This document shows positions 53,853 to 62,380 of a stretch of DNA of 64,000 nucleotides, piece after piece. Under the pieces are notes generated by a model. That model was given only the letters and a program-made list of their open reading frames with translations. It was not told where the DNA came from and made no database searches. The translations under genes and the position numbers were made by a program. The DNA comes from Bradyrhizobium sp. MOS003 (GTDB lineage Bacteria; Pseudomonadota; Alphaproteobacteria; Rhizobiales; Xanthobacteraceae), in assembly GCF_003020125.1 (NCBI RefSeq), contig NZ_PYFW01000001.1, positions 1,612,001 to 1,676,000 of the forward strand, written 5' to 3'. The stretch's first letter is position 1; each line of letters begins with the position of its first letter.

Positions 53853-55208
53853 ATGAACAGTCCGGCTCTTTCATGGTTGGGCATTATCAGGCTCGGTCTG
53901 GTTCAGACCGGTCTCGGTGCGATCGTGGTCTTGACGACGTCGACGCTCAACAGGGTCATGGTGGTCGAACTGGCGATGCCGGCGATCCTGCCGGGCGCTC
54001 TCGTCGCCGTTCACTATGCCCTTCAGGTTTTCCGGCCGGCCTGGGGCCATGGCTCGGATCTCGGGGCCCGCCGAACGCCTTGGATCGTCGGTGGCATGGC
54101 GGTGCTCGCAACCGGCGGATTGATGGCGGCGGTGGCGACGGCCTGGATGACGATGCATCCGCTGTTCGGCATTGCGCTTGCGGTGGCCGCCTTCTGCCTG
54201 ATCGGCGTCGGGGTCGGCGCCGCCGGTACGTCGCTGCTGGTCCTGCTTGCGAAGCGCACCGACGACAATCGCCGCGCGGCCGCGGCGACCATCGTCTGGG
54301 TGATGATGATCGCGGGCTTTATCGTGACCACGGGTTTGGCGGGCCATTTGCTCGATCCTTTTTCCCCGATGAGACTGATCGTGGTATCGGGATCGGCATC
54401 CGTTGCGGCGATGGTTCTCACGGTCATCGGCGTATGGGGCGTCGAACGAGAGCAGGTTACCAGCGCCCAACTCGTCTCGAAGCGGACGCCGCGCCAAGCG
54501 TCGTTCCGCGAAGCCTTCCTGGAAGTCTGGACGGAGCCAAGATCGCGGCGGTTCGCGATCTTCGTCTTCGTCTCGATGCTTGCCTATAGCGCGCAGGATC
54601 TGATCCTCGAACCGTTCGCTGGCGCGGTGTTCGGCTTCACGCCCGGCGAGACGACGAAGCTTTCGGGTGTCCAGCATGCGGGAACGCTGATCGGCATGGC
54701 ATTGGTGCCGTTGATCGGCGCCATCTCTCCGAGTTCTCGCGGCAACCTGCAGAGTTGGACCATCGGGGGATGCCTCGCTTCGGCGATCGCGCTGTTGTGT
54801 TTGGCGGCAGCGGCCGTCGTCGGGCCGTCCTGGCCGTTGCGCGAGACCGTGTTCATGCTCGGTGTCACCAATGGGGCCTATGCCGTGGCGGCGATCGGCT
54901 CGATGATGGCGCTGGTCGGCGCGGGCGGCGAGAAGCGTGAAGGCGTGCGCATGGGTCTGTGGGGCGCGGCGCAGGCATTCGCGTTCGGAATCGGTGGATT
55001 CCTGGGAACGCTGGCCAGCGACATCGCGCGCTACGTCCTGACGTCGGTGGCGTTGTCCTATTCTGCGGTGTTCGCATCAGAAGCAGGATTGTTCGTCGTT
55101 GCCGCCGTGATGGCCGTTTGGGTTCATCGTGCTCCGGCAAAGGACGCGATGCAGCAGCGCCTTTTGGATTCGCCGGTAGCCGCTATCGCAGAAGGAGCGC
55201 GGTCATGA
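53853..55208 (+). CDS. PucC/LhaA-family light-harvesting assembly protein (Bch2)
   Basis: The 451-residue protein is a 12-helix member of the BCD/PucC family: LVQTGLGAIVVLTTSTLNRV, MVVELAMPAILPGALVAVHY, FRPAWGHGSDLGARRTPWI and the late FMLGVTNGAYAVAAIGSMMA. Family members help insert light-harvesting complexes. It lies between bchG and bchP, the position of ORF428/bch2 in other clusters. Longer reading frames that start in bchG are shadows. Confidence 0.92.
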   Translation: MNSPALSWLGIIRLGLVQTGLGAIVVLTTSTLNRVMVVELAMPAILPGALVAVHYALQVFRPAWGHGSDLGARRTPWIVGGMAVLATGGLMAAVATAWMTMHPLFGIALAVAAFCLIGVGVGAAGTSLLVLLAKRTDDNRRAAAATIVWVMMIAGFIVTTGLAGHLLDPFSPMRLIVVSGSASVAAMVLTVIGVWGVEREQVTSAQLVSKRTPRQASFREAFLEVWTEPRSRRFAIFVFVSMLAYSAQDLILEPFAGAVFGFTPGETTKLSGVQHAGTLIGMALVPLIGAISPSSRGNLQSWTIGGCLASAIALLCLAAAAVVGPSWPLRETVFMLGVTNGAYAVAAIGSMMALVGAGGEKREGVRMGLWGAAQAFAFGIGGFLGTLASDIARYVLTSVALSYSAVFASEAGLFVVAAVMAVWVHRAPAKDAMQQRLLDSPVAAIAEGARS

Positions 55209-56401
55209 CCAGTTCGGAGATTTTCGATGTCGTGGTGATCGGCGGCGGGCCGTCCGGCGCGACGGCCGCGCACGATCTTGCAAAGCTCGGGCGGAGCGTG
55301 TTGTTGCTCGACCGTGCCGGGCGCATCAAGCCTTGCGGTGGCGCGATCCCGCCGCGGCTGATCCGCGACTTCGACGTCCCCGATCACCTGTTGGTCGCGC
55401 ACGTCAACTCCGCCCGAATGGTGTCGCCATCGGACAAGCAGGTTGACATGCCCATCGACGGCGGCTTTGTCGGCATGGTCGACCGCGATGTGTTCGACGA
55501 ATGGCTGCGGACCCGCGCCGCCGAGGCCGGTGCGCGGCGGCGGACCGGCCTGTTCAAGCGCTTCGAACGCGACGAAACAGGCCTCACCGTCGTCCATTAT
55601 GAAGAACGCTCTGCCGATGGGACTTCGATGGAAAGCACGGTTCGAGCCCGTGCGCTGATCGGCGCCGATGGCGCCTTGTCGGCGGTGGCACGGCAGTGCC
55701 TGCCCGGTGCTGATCGGTTGCCTTATGTGTTTGCCTATCATGAGATCGTTCGCGCGCCGCCGGCGGCGTCCAGCTTCGACGGTACGCGTTGCGACGTCTA
55801 CTATCGCGGTAGCGTGTCTCCCGACTTTTACGGTTGGGTCTTCCCGCATGGCGACACCGTCAGCGTCGGAACGGGATCGGCTCGCAAGGGATTTTCATTA
55901 CGGGATTCGGTAGGAGGTCTGCGCGAGGCCGCGGGACTTGGTGCGTCCGAGACCATTCGCCGCGAAGGCGCCCCGATCCCGCTGCACCCGCTGCCGCGGT
56001 GGGACGATGGGCACAGCGTCCTGCTCGCCGGCGATGCGGCGGGTGTCGTTGCTCCCGCGTCGGGCGAGGGCATCTACTACGCGATGATCGGTGGACGGTT
56101 GTCGGCGGAGGCGGTCGACGAGTTTCTGGAGACCGGCAACGTCAAGGCCCTGCGCAATGCGCGAAAGCGCTTCATGCGGTTGCACGGCGTCGTGTTCTGG
56201 ATTCTCGGCGTGATGCAGTGGTACTGGTATTCCAACGATCGCCGTCGCGAACGCTTCGTCAGTATCTGCCGCGACCGCGACGTCCAGAAGCTGACGTGGG
56301 ATGCGTACATGAACAAGGAACTGGTTCGCGCCAAGCCGGTCGCCCATGTGCGCATTTTCTTCAAGAACCTTGCCCACATGGCAGGGCTGGCATCGGCGTA
56401 A
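55205..56401 (+). CDS. bchP: Geranylgeranyl reductase
   Basis: The 398-residue flavoprotein begins with the FAD motif VVVIGGGPSGATAAHDLAKLG, followed by LLLDRAGRIKPCGGAIPPRL, the family signature, and LLAGDAAGVVAPASGEGIYY. It reduces the geranylgeranyl tail to phytyl, using NADPH. The start at 55205 overlaps the preceding stop as ATGA, and TAATG joins it to tspO. Confidence 0.96.
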   Translation: MTSSEIFDVVVIGGGPSGATAAHDLAKLGRSVLLLDRAGRIKPCGGAIPPRLIRDFDVPDHLLVAHVNSARMVSPSDKQVDMPIDGGFVGMVDRDVFDEWLRTRAAEAGARRRTGLFKRFERDETGLTVVHYEERSADGTSMESTVRARALIGADGALSAVARQCLPGADRLPYVFAYHEIVRAPPAASSFDGTRCDVYYRGSVSPDFYGWVFPHGDTVSVGTGSARKGFSLRDSVGGLREAAGLGASETIRREGAPIPLHPLPRWDDGHSVLLAGDAAGVVAPASGEGIYYAMIGGRLSAEAVDEFLETGNVKALRNARKRFMRLHGVVFWILGVMQWYWYSNDRRRERFVSICRDRDVQKLTWDAYMNKELVRAKPVAHVRIFFKNLAHMAGLASA

Positions 56402-56889
56402 TGGCCACGCGCGGCAGTTTCTGGAAGCCCGTGCTGATCGCGGCTTCTGTGGCGATCTTCATTGCGGCGCTCGGCGGCTCGTTGACCGATACCGGGGTCT
56501 GGTATCAAGGCCTGCTGAAGCCGTCATGGCAGCCGCCGGACTGGCTGTTCGGCCCCGCCTGGACCGTGATCTTCGCGCTGGCGACGGCCTCGGCGGTTGA
56601 CGCCTGGCGCAACGCCGACAGCCGCGCGCAGCGGGAGTGGGTGATCGCGCTGTTTGCCCTGAACGGATTTCTCAATGTGTTGTGGAGCACGCTGTTCTTC
56701 GCGCTGAAGCGTCCGGATTGGGCACTGATCGAGGTGGTGTTCCTGTGGCTCTCGATCCTGTTGCCGATTATCGCGTTCTGGCGCTTCGCCAGGCCTGCGA
56801 GCCTTTATCTGGTCCCTTACCTGTTGTGGGTGTCGTTCGCCGCATTTCTCAATCTCACGGTCGTCCGTCTCAATGCACCGTTCTCGTGA
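56401..56889 (+). CDS. tspO: Tryptophan-rich sensory protein TspO (CrtK)
   Basis: The 162-residue protein has five membrane helices and the TspO/MBR signatures WYQGLLKPSWQPPDWLFGPA, WTVIFALATASAVDAWR, FALNGFLNVLWSTLFFALKR and YLLWVSFAAFLNLTVVRLN. TspO binds tetrapyrroles and in purple bacteria modulates photosynthesis gene expression in response to oxygen. The ATG overlaps the bchP stop. Confidence 0.96.
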   Translation: MATRGSFWKPVLIAASVAIFIAALGGSLTDTGVWYQGLLKPSWQPPDWLFGPAWTVIFALATASAVDAWRNADSRAQREWVIALFALNGFLNVLWSTLFFALKRPDWALIEVVFLWLSILLPIIAFWRFARPASLYLVPYLLWVSFAAFLNLTVVRLNAPFS

Positions 56890-56924
56890 CGGACGGTTGC
56901 CTGGACCGGCCGTTCATGTGATCC

Positions 56925-57197
56925 TTGGAAATGGCTGACCTGTTTGCGAGCGGACGGCTCGTCGATCTCATTCTCGTCGTGGTCGTTTTCGAGGCTGCTG
57001 CCTTGCTTATATATTGGTCGCGCGCCCGGCGAGGCGTCGCGCCACTCGATCTGTTACCTAATCTATGCGCCGGCGCATTTCTTCTGCTTGCGCTACGCGC
57101 GACCTTGGCCGGCAGCGGCTGGATGTTGGCAAGTCTCTTTCTCGCGGCCGCCGGTCTCGCGCATCTGACAGACGTCACCCGGCGTTGGCGCAACTAG
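56925..57197 (+). CDS. Small membrane protein of the photosynthesis cluster
   Basis: The 90-residue protein has three hydrophobic segments (about residues 13-30, 40-60 and 63-80), with LVDLILVVVVFEAAALLIYW, LDLLPNLCAGAFLLLALRAT and a basic end RRWRN. I do not recognise a named family. It follows tspO by 35 bases and may share its transcript. ATG 56931 is an alternative start. Confidence 0.6.
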   Translation: MEMADLFASGRLVDLILVVVVFEAAALLIYWSRARRGVAPLDLLPNLCAGAFLLLALRATLAGSGWMLASLFLAAAGLAHLTDVTRRWRN

Positions 57198-57224
57198 CCG
57201 CCGCGCCGGTCCTATCGCAGCCGA

Positions 57225-57659
57225 CTATTTCTTTTCCGAGAATTTGTTGATGTAGGCGATGACGTCCTTGCGCTGCTGCTCGTCGGTGAGCTTGAACGCC
57301 ATCTTGGTCGAGCCGGTTGCCAGATCCGCCTTGCCCTTGTCGGTCAGGAATTTCTTCAGGAACGCGTTCGGATCGGGCAGATATTGCATGATCAGCTCAT
57401 CGGACCAGACCAGTCCGTTCTCGCCGGCGGCCTTGTTCAACGCCGAATAGGCGAAGCCTGGCGCGGTTCCTGATTGCCGGCCGATGACGCCGGTCAGGAC
57501 CGGTCCGACCAGGTTCTTGGCGTCCGGTCCAATGCGGTGGCAGGTCATGCACTGTTTGAAAATCTGCTCACCCTTGGCGGCGTCCTGTGCGAAGGTCGCG
57601 CTGCTCGAAAAGACGATGGCTGCTGCGACACAGCCAAAAATTGCAGATTTCACCGGCAC
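57225..57659 (-). CDS. cycA: Soluble cytochrome c2
   Basis: The 144-residue protein has a signal peptide ending in ATFAQ, the heme motif CMTCH, HRIGPDAKNLVGPVLTG, and the axial Met in STKMAFKL. It is a class I periplasmic cytochrome c that can re-reduce the reaction centre, which matters because no pufC is present. Translation begins at GTG 57659, with GGGAGAG upstream. Its promoter region has a PpsR site (57697-57714). Confidence 0.95.
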   Translation of the reverse strand: MPVKSAIFGCVAAAIVFSSSATFAQDAAKGEQIFKQCMTCHRIGPDAKNLVGPVLTGVIGRQSGTAPGFAYSALNKAAGENGLVWSDELIMQYLPDPNAFLKKFLTDKGKADLATGSTKMAFKLTDEQQRKDVIAYINKFSEKK

Positions 57660-57696
57660 GTTGCTCTCCCTGACGTCTAGTTGGCTCCGATTTGAG

Positions 57697-57714
57697 TGTT
57701 AGGATATATTGACA
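57697..57714. promoter_or_regulatory. PpsR site upstream of cycA
   Basis: Read toward cycA the site is TGTCAATATATCCTAACA, an exact TGT-N12-ACA match, 38 bases before the start codon. It suggests that this cytochrome is part of the PpsR regulon. Confidence 0.75.
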
Positions 57715-57754
57715 GTTATAAATATCAATCGAAGTTGTCGGTTCCTGACGTTCT

Positions 57755-57768
57755 TTGAGCGGCGTCAA
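57755..57768. promoter_or_regulatory. FixK/FNR-type box between cycA and ppsR2
   Basis: TTGAGCGGCGTCAA fits TTGA-N6-TCAA, extended to TTTGAGCGGCGTCAAA. It lies 96 bases before cycA and 273 before ppsR2, so low-oxygen activation of cycA is the more likely role. Confidence 0.6.
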
Positions 57769-57839
57769 ACCAGTTCCCCGTGGATTATGCTAGCGGAGTC
57801 TAAGTCAGCACAAATCCGGGTCGCGACGGGCGCAGCCGG

Positions 57840-57857
57840 TGTCAGGCAAATAAGACA
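57840..57857. promoter_or_regulatory. PpsR site upstream of ppsR2
   Basis: TGTCAGGCAAATAAGACA fits TGT-N12-ACA and lies 183 bases before ppsR2, consistent with auto- or cross-regulation among PpsR proteins. A TTGACT near 57895 could be the -35 of a downstream promoter. Confidence 0.6.
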
Positions 57858-58040
57858 ACTAAAACCTTCAAAACAAAGGTGTTTCTTGACTTCGCGCTGG
57901 ATTCTGCGCATTCCTACCAGATAGGGCTTCAGTTTCGGTTGCCGAGTGTCAGGAAACGTTGGCACGCCGGGTGCATCGGCCCGACTGCCGTTGTTTCGAC
58001 AGCTTCACGCTTCCGCACAGAATGATCGGCAGATAACAGA

Positions 58041-59414
58041 ATGGCCGCATTACCGACCGTACAGCCCGACATCACCCTCCTGCTGGACATGGAGGGGGTG
58101 ATCCGCGAGGCGACGCTGTCTCCGTCCATGAGCGGTGAGAGCGTCGACGGATGGCTCGGCCGCCCGTGGGTCGAAGTTGCCGGTGAGATGGGCGGAGAGA
58201 AGGTCAAGCGCATGGTCGATGACGCGCGCGTCACCGGCATTTCGGCGTTCCGCCAGATCAATCAGCGCTTTCCGAGCGGTCTCGAAATTCCGATGGAATA
58301 CACCACGGTGCTGCTGGGCGGCCGTGCCGGGATGCTGGCGATCGGCAAGAACCTGCAGGCGGTTGCCGAGTTGCAGTCGCGCCTGATCGCGGCCCAGCAG
58401 ACGATGGAGCGCGACTATTGGAAGCTGCGCGAAATCGAGACCCGCTACCGTCTGGTCTTCGACGCATCCAACGAAGCCGTCCTGATCGTATCGGCCGCCA
58501 ATCTGCGCATCCTGGAAGCCAACCGTACTGCGATTGAAGCGCTGAATTCGCCGCGTCGCCGCAACGAGGACATCGCGGGACGCGAACTGCTGCATGACAT
58601 CGCCGCTGAAGACCGCGATGCGGTTCGCGAAGTGCTGGCGCGCATCCGCGAGCGCGGCAAGGCGCTGAGCATCCTTGTGCATCTTGGCCCTGAAGCGAAG
58701 CCCTGGATGCTGCGGGGGTCGCTGATGACGGCGGAGCCCGGCCATGTGTTTCTGCTGCAATTCACCGCAGCGACCGACCTGTCGGCTTCGAAGGAGAAGA
58801 GCGAGCCTTCGACCATCGAAGAGTTGGTCGAGCATTTGCCGGACGGGTTCGTGGCGCTCGATGAAGCCGGCATCATTCGCCATGCCAATCAGGCCTTCCT
58901 CGATCTGGTGCAACTGGGCTCGAAGGCGTCCGCAATCGGGGAATCGCTCGGCCGGTGGCTGTGGCAGCCCGGTGCCGATCTGAATGCGCTTCTTTCGAAC
59001 ATCCAGCGGCACAAGACCGTGAGGCTGTTCACGACGTCGGTTCGCGGTGAACTCGGGACCGAGACCGAGGTCGAGATATCGGCCGGAACCGGGGAGGGCG
59101 AGCCGGGGCAGATCGGCGTGCTGCTTCGTAATGTGGCCCGTCGGCTGCCGTCGGGCAGCGAGAGTGATTTTCTGCGCACTGCGCTGGGCTCGATGAGCGA
59201 GCAGATCGGCAAATCGTCGCTGCGCCAGCTCGTCAAGAATACGGTCGGCGTCGTCGAACAGCACTACGTGAAGCAGGCGCTCGAGCTTTCGGGTGGCAAC
59301 CGTACGGCGACGGCTGAACTTCTGGGATTGAGCCGACAGAGCCTTTATGCAAAGCTGAATCGTTACGGCTTGGACGACAAGGAGCCGGACGTCGAGGAAA
59401 CCCCAGAGGACTGA
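58041..59414 (+). CDS. ppsR2: PpsR/CrtJ-family transcriptional regulator, copy 2
   Basis: The 457-residue protein has the same layout as ppsR1: N-terminal domain, Q-linker coiled coil (LQSRLIAAQQTMERDYWKLR), two PAS domains, and a Fis-type HTH (ALELSGGNRTATAELLGLSR, QSLYAKLNRYGL). It contains no Cys at all, so cysteine-based redox sensing is impossible. It lies two bases before bphP, whose product in related strains antagonises PpsR repression in far-red light. It is therefore probably the light-controlled repressor of this cluster. Confidence 0.93.
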   Translation: MAALPTVQPDITLLLDMEGVIREATLSPSMSGESVDGWLGRPWVEVAGEMGGEKVKRMVDDARVTGISAFRQINQRFPSGLEIPMEYTTVLLGGRAGMLAIGKNLQAVAELQSRLIAAQQTMERDYWKLREIETRYRLVFDASNEAVLIVSAANLRILEANRTAIEALNSPRRRNEDIAGRELLHDIAAEDRDAVREVLARIRERGKALSILVHLGPEAKPWMLRGSLMTAEPGHVFLLQFTAATDLSASKEKSEPSTIEELVEHLPDGFVALDEAGIIRHANQAFLDLVQLGSKASAIGESLGRWLWQPGADLNALLSNIQRHKTVRLFTTSVRGELGTETEVEISAGTGEGEPGQIGVLLRNVARRLPSGSESDFLRTALGSMSEQIGKSSLRQLVKNTVGVVEQHYVKQALELSGGNRTATAELLGLSRQSLYAKLNRYGLDDKEPDVEETPED

Positions 59415-59415
59415 G

Positions 59416-61596
59416 TTGGCGCTGCATTCGCTCGCTACACCAGCATTCGGAAAAGCCGACCTTTCGAACTGCGAACGGGAAGAGATCCATCTCGCGGGCT
59501 CGATACAGCCCCACGGCGCCCTGTTGGTCGTCAGCGAGCCTGATCACCGCGTCGTTCAGGCCAGCGCCAATGCTGCGGCCTTTCTCAATCTGAAGCAAGT
59601 CGACGGCATGGCGCTCGCCGATCTCGATGGCGACCTGCTGGTTCGAATTCTTCCTCATCTCGACCCGACCGCCCAGGGAATGCCGATCGCGGTTCGCTGC
59701 AGGATCGGAAGCCCCGGTGCCGACTATGACGGGCTTTTGCATCGTCCGCCCGAAGGAGGTTTGGTCATCGAGCTGGAGCGGGCCGGACCGTCGGACGATT
59801 TGACCAGATACATCGCCAAGGCGCTCGAGAAGATCCGCACCGCTTCCTCGATCCGCGCGCTTTGCGAAGAGGCTGCGACCTTGTTTCAGGATCGTACCGG
59901 CTACGACCGGGTGATGGTCTACCGTTTCGATGACGAGGGCCACGGCGAAGTGTTTTCGGAGCGCCGCAAGCCGGAGCTCGAGGCGTATCTGGGCAATCGC
60001 TACCCTGCGACCGATATTCCGCAGATGGCGCGGCGGCTCTATGAGCGCACACGAGTTCGCGTGCTTGTGGATGTGAACTATGAGCCCGTCCCGTTGCAGC
60101 CCCGGCTTTCGCCGATTACCGGACGCGATCTGGACATGTCGCTCTGCTTCCTGCGCAGCATGTCGCCGATCCACCTTCAGTACCTGAAGAACATGGGGGT
60201 GGGCGCGACCTTGGTGATCTCGCTGGTGGTTGGCGGAAAGCTGTGGGGCCTCGTCGCCTGTCACCATTACGAGCCGCGCTTCATCCATTTCGAATTGCGG
60301 GCGGTTTGCGAACTGCTTGCCGAGGCGATCGCGACACGCATCGCGGCGCTCGAAAGCTTTGCGCAAAGCCAATCCGAGATTTTCGTGCAACGGCTCGAGC
60401 AGCGGATGATCGAGGCGATGTCGCGCGAAGGTGACTGGCGAGGCGCGATCTTCGACAGCTCGCAATCGATCCTGCAGCCGCTCGGGGCAAGCGGAAGCGC
60501 TCTGATCTATGAGGGCCAGATCATTTCGACTGGTGAAGTCCCCGGAACACAGGAAATCAGGGAGATCGGCGCGTGGCTGGACTCGCATCGCGATCGCTCG
60601 GTGATGGCGACGGCGTCGCTCGGGCTCGATCTGCCCCAGTTCGCGGGGACTACGAAGGTCGCAAGCGGCATCGCAGTGACGCCGATTTCCAGCAATCCCG
60701 GCGAATACCTGATCTGGTTCCGCCCAGAGCGCATTCGCACGGTGACCTGGGGCGGCGATCCGTTGAAACCTTTCGTGATCGGCAACAGCCCTACGGATTT
60801 GTCACCGCGCCGGTCTTTCGCGCAGTGGCACCAGCAGGTTGAAGGAACGTCCGACCCCTGGACGCCGGCCGATCTCGCCGCTGCGCGCCTGATCGGTCAG
60901 TCGGTTGGCGACATTGTTCTACAATTCCGCGCGGTGCGTACGCTGATCGCCCAGGACCAGCTCGAGCAGTTCAGTCGCCAGGTGCGCGTGTCCGATCAGC
61001 CGGTGATTATCGCCGATATCGACGGCAAGGTCCTGCTGATGAACCAGGCCTTCAAGACGTTGTTGCCGAAGGATCATGCCGCGTTCGACCATCTGGACGA
61101 ACTGGCGGGAGCATTTCAGCAATCGGACCGTTTCCTTCGCGATGTTGCCGACCTCATTCGTCACCATCGCCCGTGGCGAGGTGAGTTGCTGTTGCGCAGC
61201 GAAGGCAACCGGGAAAAGCCATTGATGATCAGGGCCGATCCCGTGCATCCGTCGCGGGACCGGGTGCTCGGCTTCGTGCTGATCTTCTCCGATATCACCG
61301 ATCGAAAGGCCGCCGAGATTGCGCGTAGCCGTTTCCAGGAAGGGATCGTTCAGAGCAATCGAATCAGCAGCGTCCGGCTCGATTCCAAGACCGACCTCGT
61401 CTACCAGAACCTGCTGTCGTCGGTGATCGAGAACGCCCAACTCGCTGCGCTCGAAATTACCTATGGTGTGGAAACCGGCCGAATCGCCGAGATGCTCGAG
61501 AGCGTCCGCAATTCTACTCTTCGCACGGCCGAAGTGCTTGAGCATCTCATCTGGCATGCGTCGCGGACGTCGGGCGGCGGTAAACCGAACACCTGA
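59416..61596 (+). CDS. bphP: Bacteriophytochrome without a kinase ATPase core (TTG start)
   Basis: The 726-residue protein has PAS-GAF-PHY photosensory domains. The biliverdin-binding Cys19 is in LSNCEREEIHLAGSIQPHG, the GAF motif is YPATDIPQMARRLYERTRVR (Asp about residue 200), and the PHY tongue region is near 455-475. A further PAS (about 515-635) and a helical segment with SRFQEGIVQSNRISSVRLDS follow. No H-box phosphotransfer motif or HATPase domain is seen. It should signal by protein contact, probably with PpsR2. Translation starts at TTG 59416 with AGAGG upstream. Confidence 0.94.
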   Translation: MALHSLATPAFGKADLSNCEREEIHLAGSIQPHGALLVVSEPDHRVVQASANAAAFLNLKQVDGMALADLDGDLLVRILPHLDPTAQGMPIAVRCRIGSPGADYDGLLHRPPEGGLVIELERAGPSDDLTRYIAKALEKIRTASSIRALCEEAATLFQDRTGYDRVMVYRFDDEGHGEVFSERRKPELEAYLGNRYPATDIPQMARRLYERTRVRVLVDVNYEPVPLQPRLSPITGRDLDMSLCFLRSMSPIHLQYLKNMGVGATLVISLVVGGKLWGLVACHHYEPRFIHFELRAVCELLAEAIATRIAALESFAQSQSEIFVQRLEQRMIEAMSREGDWRGAIFDSSQSILQPLGASGSALIYEGQIISTGEVPGTQEIREIGAWLDSHRDRSVMATASLGLDLPQFAGTTKVASGIAVTPISSNPGEYLIWFRPERIRTVTWGGDPLKPFVIGNSPTDLSPRRSFAQWHQQVEGTSDPWTPADLAAARLIGQSVGDIVLQFRAVRTLIAQDQLEQFSRQVRVSDQPVIIADIDGKVLLMNQAFKTLLPKDHAAFDHLDELAGAFQQSDRFLRDVADLIRHHRPWRGELLLRSEGNREKPLMIRADPVHPSRDRVLGFVLIFSDITDRKAAEIARSRFQEGIVQSNRISSVRLDSKTDLVYQNLLSSVIENAQLAALEITYGVETGRIAEMLESVRNSTLRTAEVLEHLIWHASRTSGGGKPNT

Positions 61597-61615
61597 AACG
61601 CGACGTGCGGTCGGC

Positions 61616-62380
61616 CTATTCCGCGGCCGCGACCAAGGCCGATCCCCGCGGCAACGTAGCCTCGACGGCACAGGAGAGGTCGATATTCATGGAAAAAGCG
61701 ATCGCGCCTTCCTCCACCACGGCCTGCTGGTCGGGCGCAAACGCACCGGCCTGGTCGAGTGCCCTACGGTAGTCGGCCTTCAGCAGATCCAAATCTGGGA
61801 CGTGCGAAAATTCGTAGAATGCCAGTTCGGAAGGGCAAAGCTCCAGCGTGCGCGCCAGCAATCGCTGGAGGATCTGCCCTCCGCTGAGGTCTCCGAGATA
61901 GCGGGTGTAGGCATGGGCGATCAATCGCATGCCGTTACCTTCCGCGGCATGCGCAATCCTTTCGGCATAGATCTCTCCGGCCGCAAGCAGCGGAACGTCT
62001 TCCATCCATCGCTCGCCGCACAGGGCGACGAGGTCGGATTCGATCGCGCGTGCACGCCCAAGCCGGTATCGCGAGAGCGATTCGAGGCCGGGTGAACCGC
62101 CATGACGTTCGAGGCCATGCTCCATCGCCCGATAGGCGGGAAGCAGATTGCGCAACAACAGGACATAGCCTGCGCGGCTGGCTTCACCCCGCAGCAGGCT
62201 GCGAATGATGCCAGTCCGTTCGGCTTCGGCATGCAGCGCCTTGGTGCGGAGATAAAGCGCGGTCACTACGCCGGGCAGGGAGAGATCATCCGCCGGTGTC
62301 TCCTTCGGCTCAGCAAAGCCGTTGGCAGGTAAACTTCGTCGGGTCAATCTGCGTCGCCCCTGTGAACCGAGGCCGGTCAC
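61616..62380 (-). CDS. hmuO: Biliverdin-producing heme oxygenase
   Basis: The 254-residue protein has the heme-oxygenase pattern: proximal His50 in LRTKALHAEAERTG, and the distal helix YTRYLGDLSGGQILQRLL. It opens heme to biliverdin IX alpha, the chromophore of the phytochrome encoded by the convergent gene next door. The first 35 residues are a variable extension. Start is GTG 62380, overlapping the stop of the aerR-like gene. Confidence 0.93.
   Translation of the reverse strand: MTGLGSQGRRRLTRRSLPANGFAEPKETPADDLSLPGVVTALYLRTKALHAEAERTGIIRSLLRGEASRAGYVLLLRNLLPAYRAMEHGLERHGGSPGLESLSRYRLGRARAIESDLVALCGERWMEDVPLLAAGEIYAERIAHAAEGNGMRLIAHAYTRYLGDLSGGQILQRLLARTLELCPSELAFYEFSHVPDLDLLKADYRRALDQAGAFAPDQQAVVEEGAIAFSMNIDLSCAVEATLPRGSALVAAAE

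Noticed and set aside
58050..60588. Two long minus-strand frames opposite ppsR2 and bphP
   Set aside because: They mirror genes with clear PAS, HTH and GAF motifs and lack their own features.
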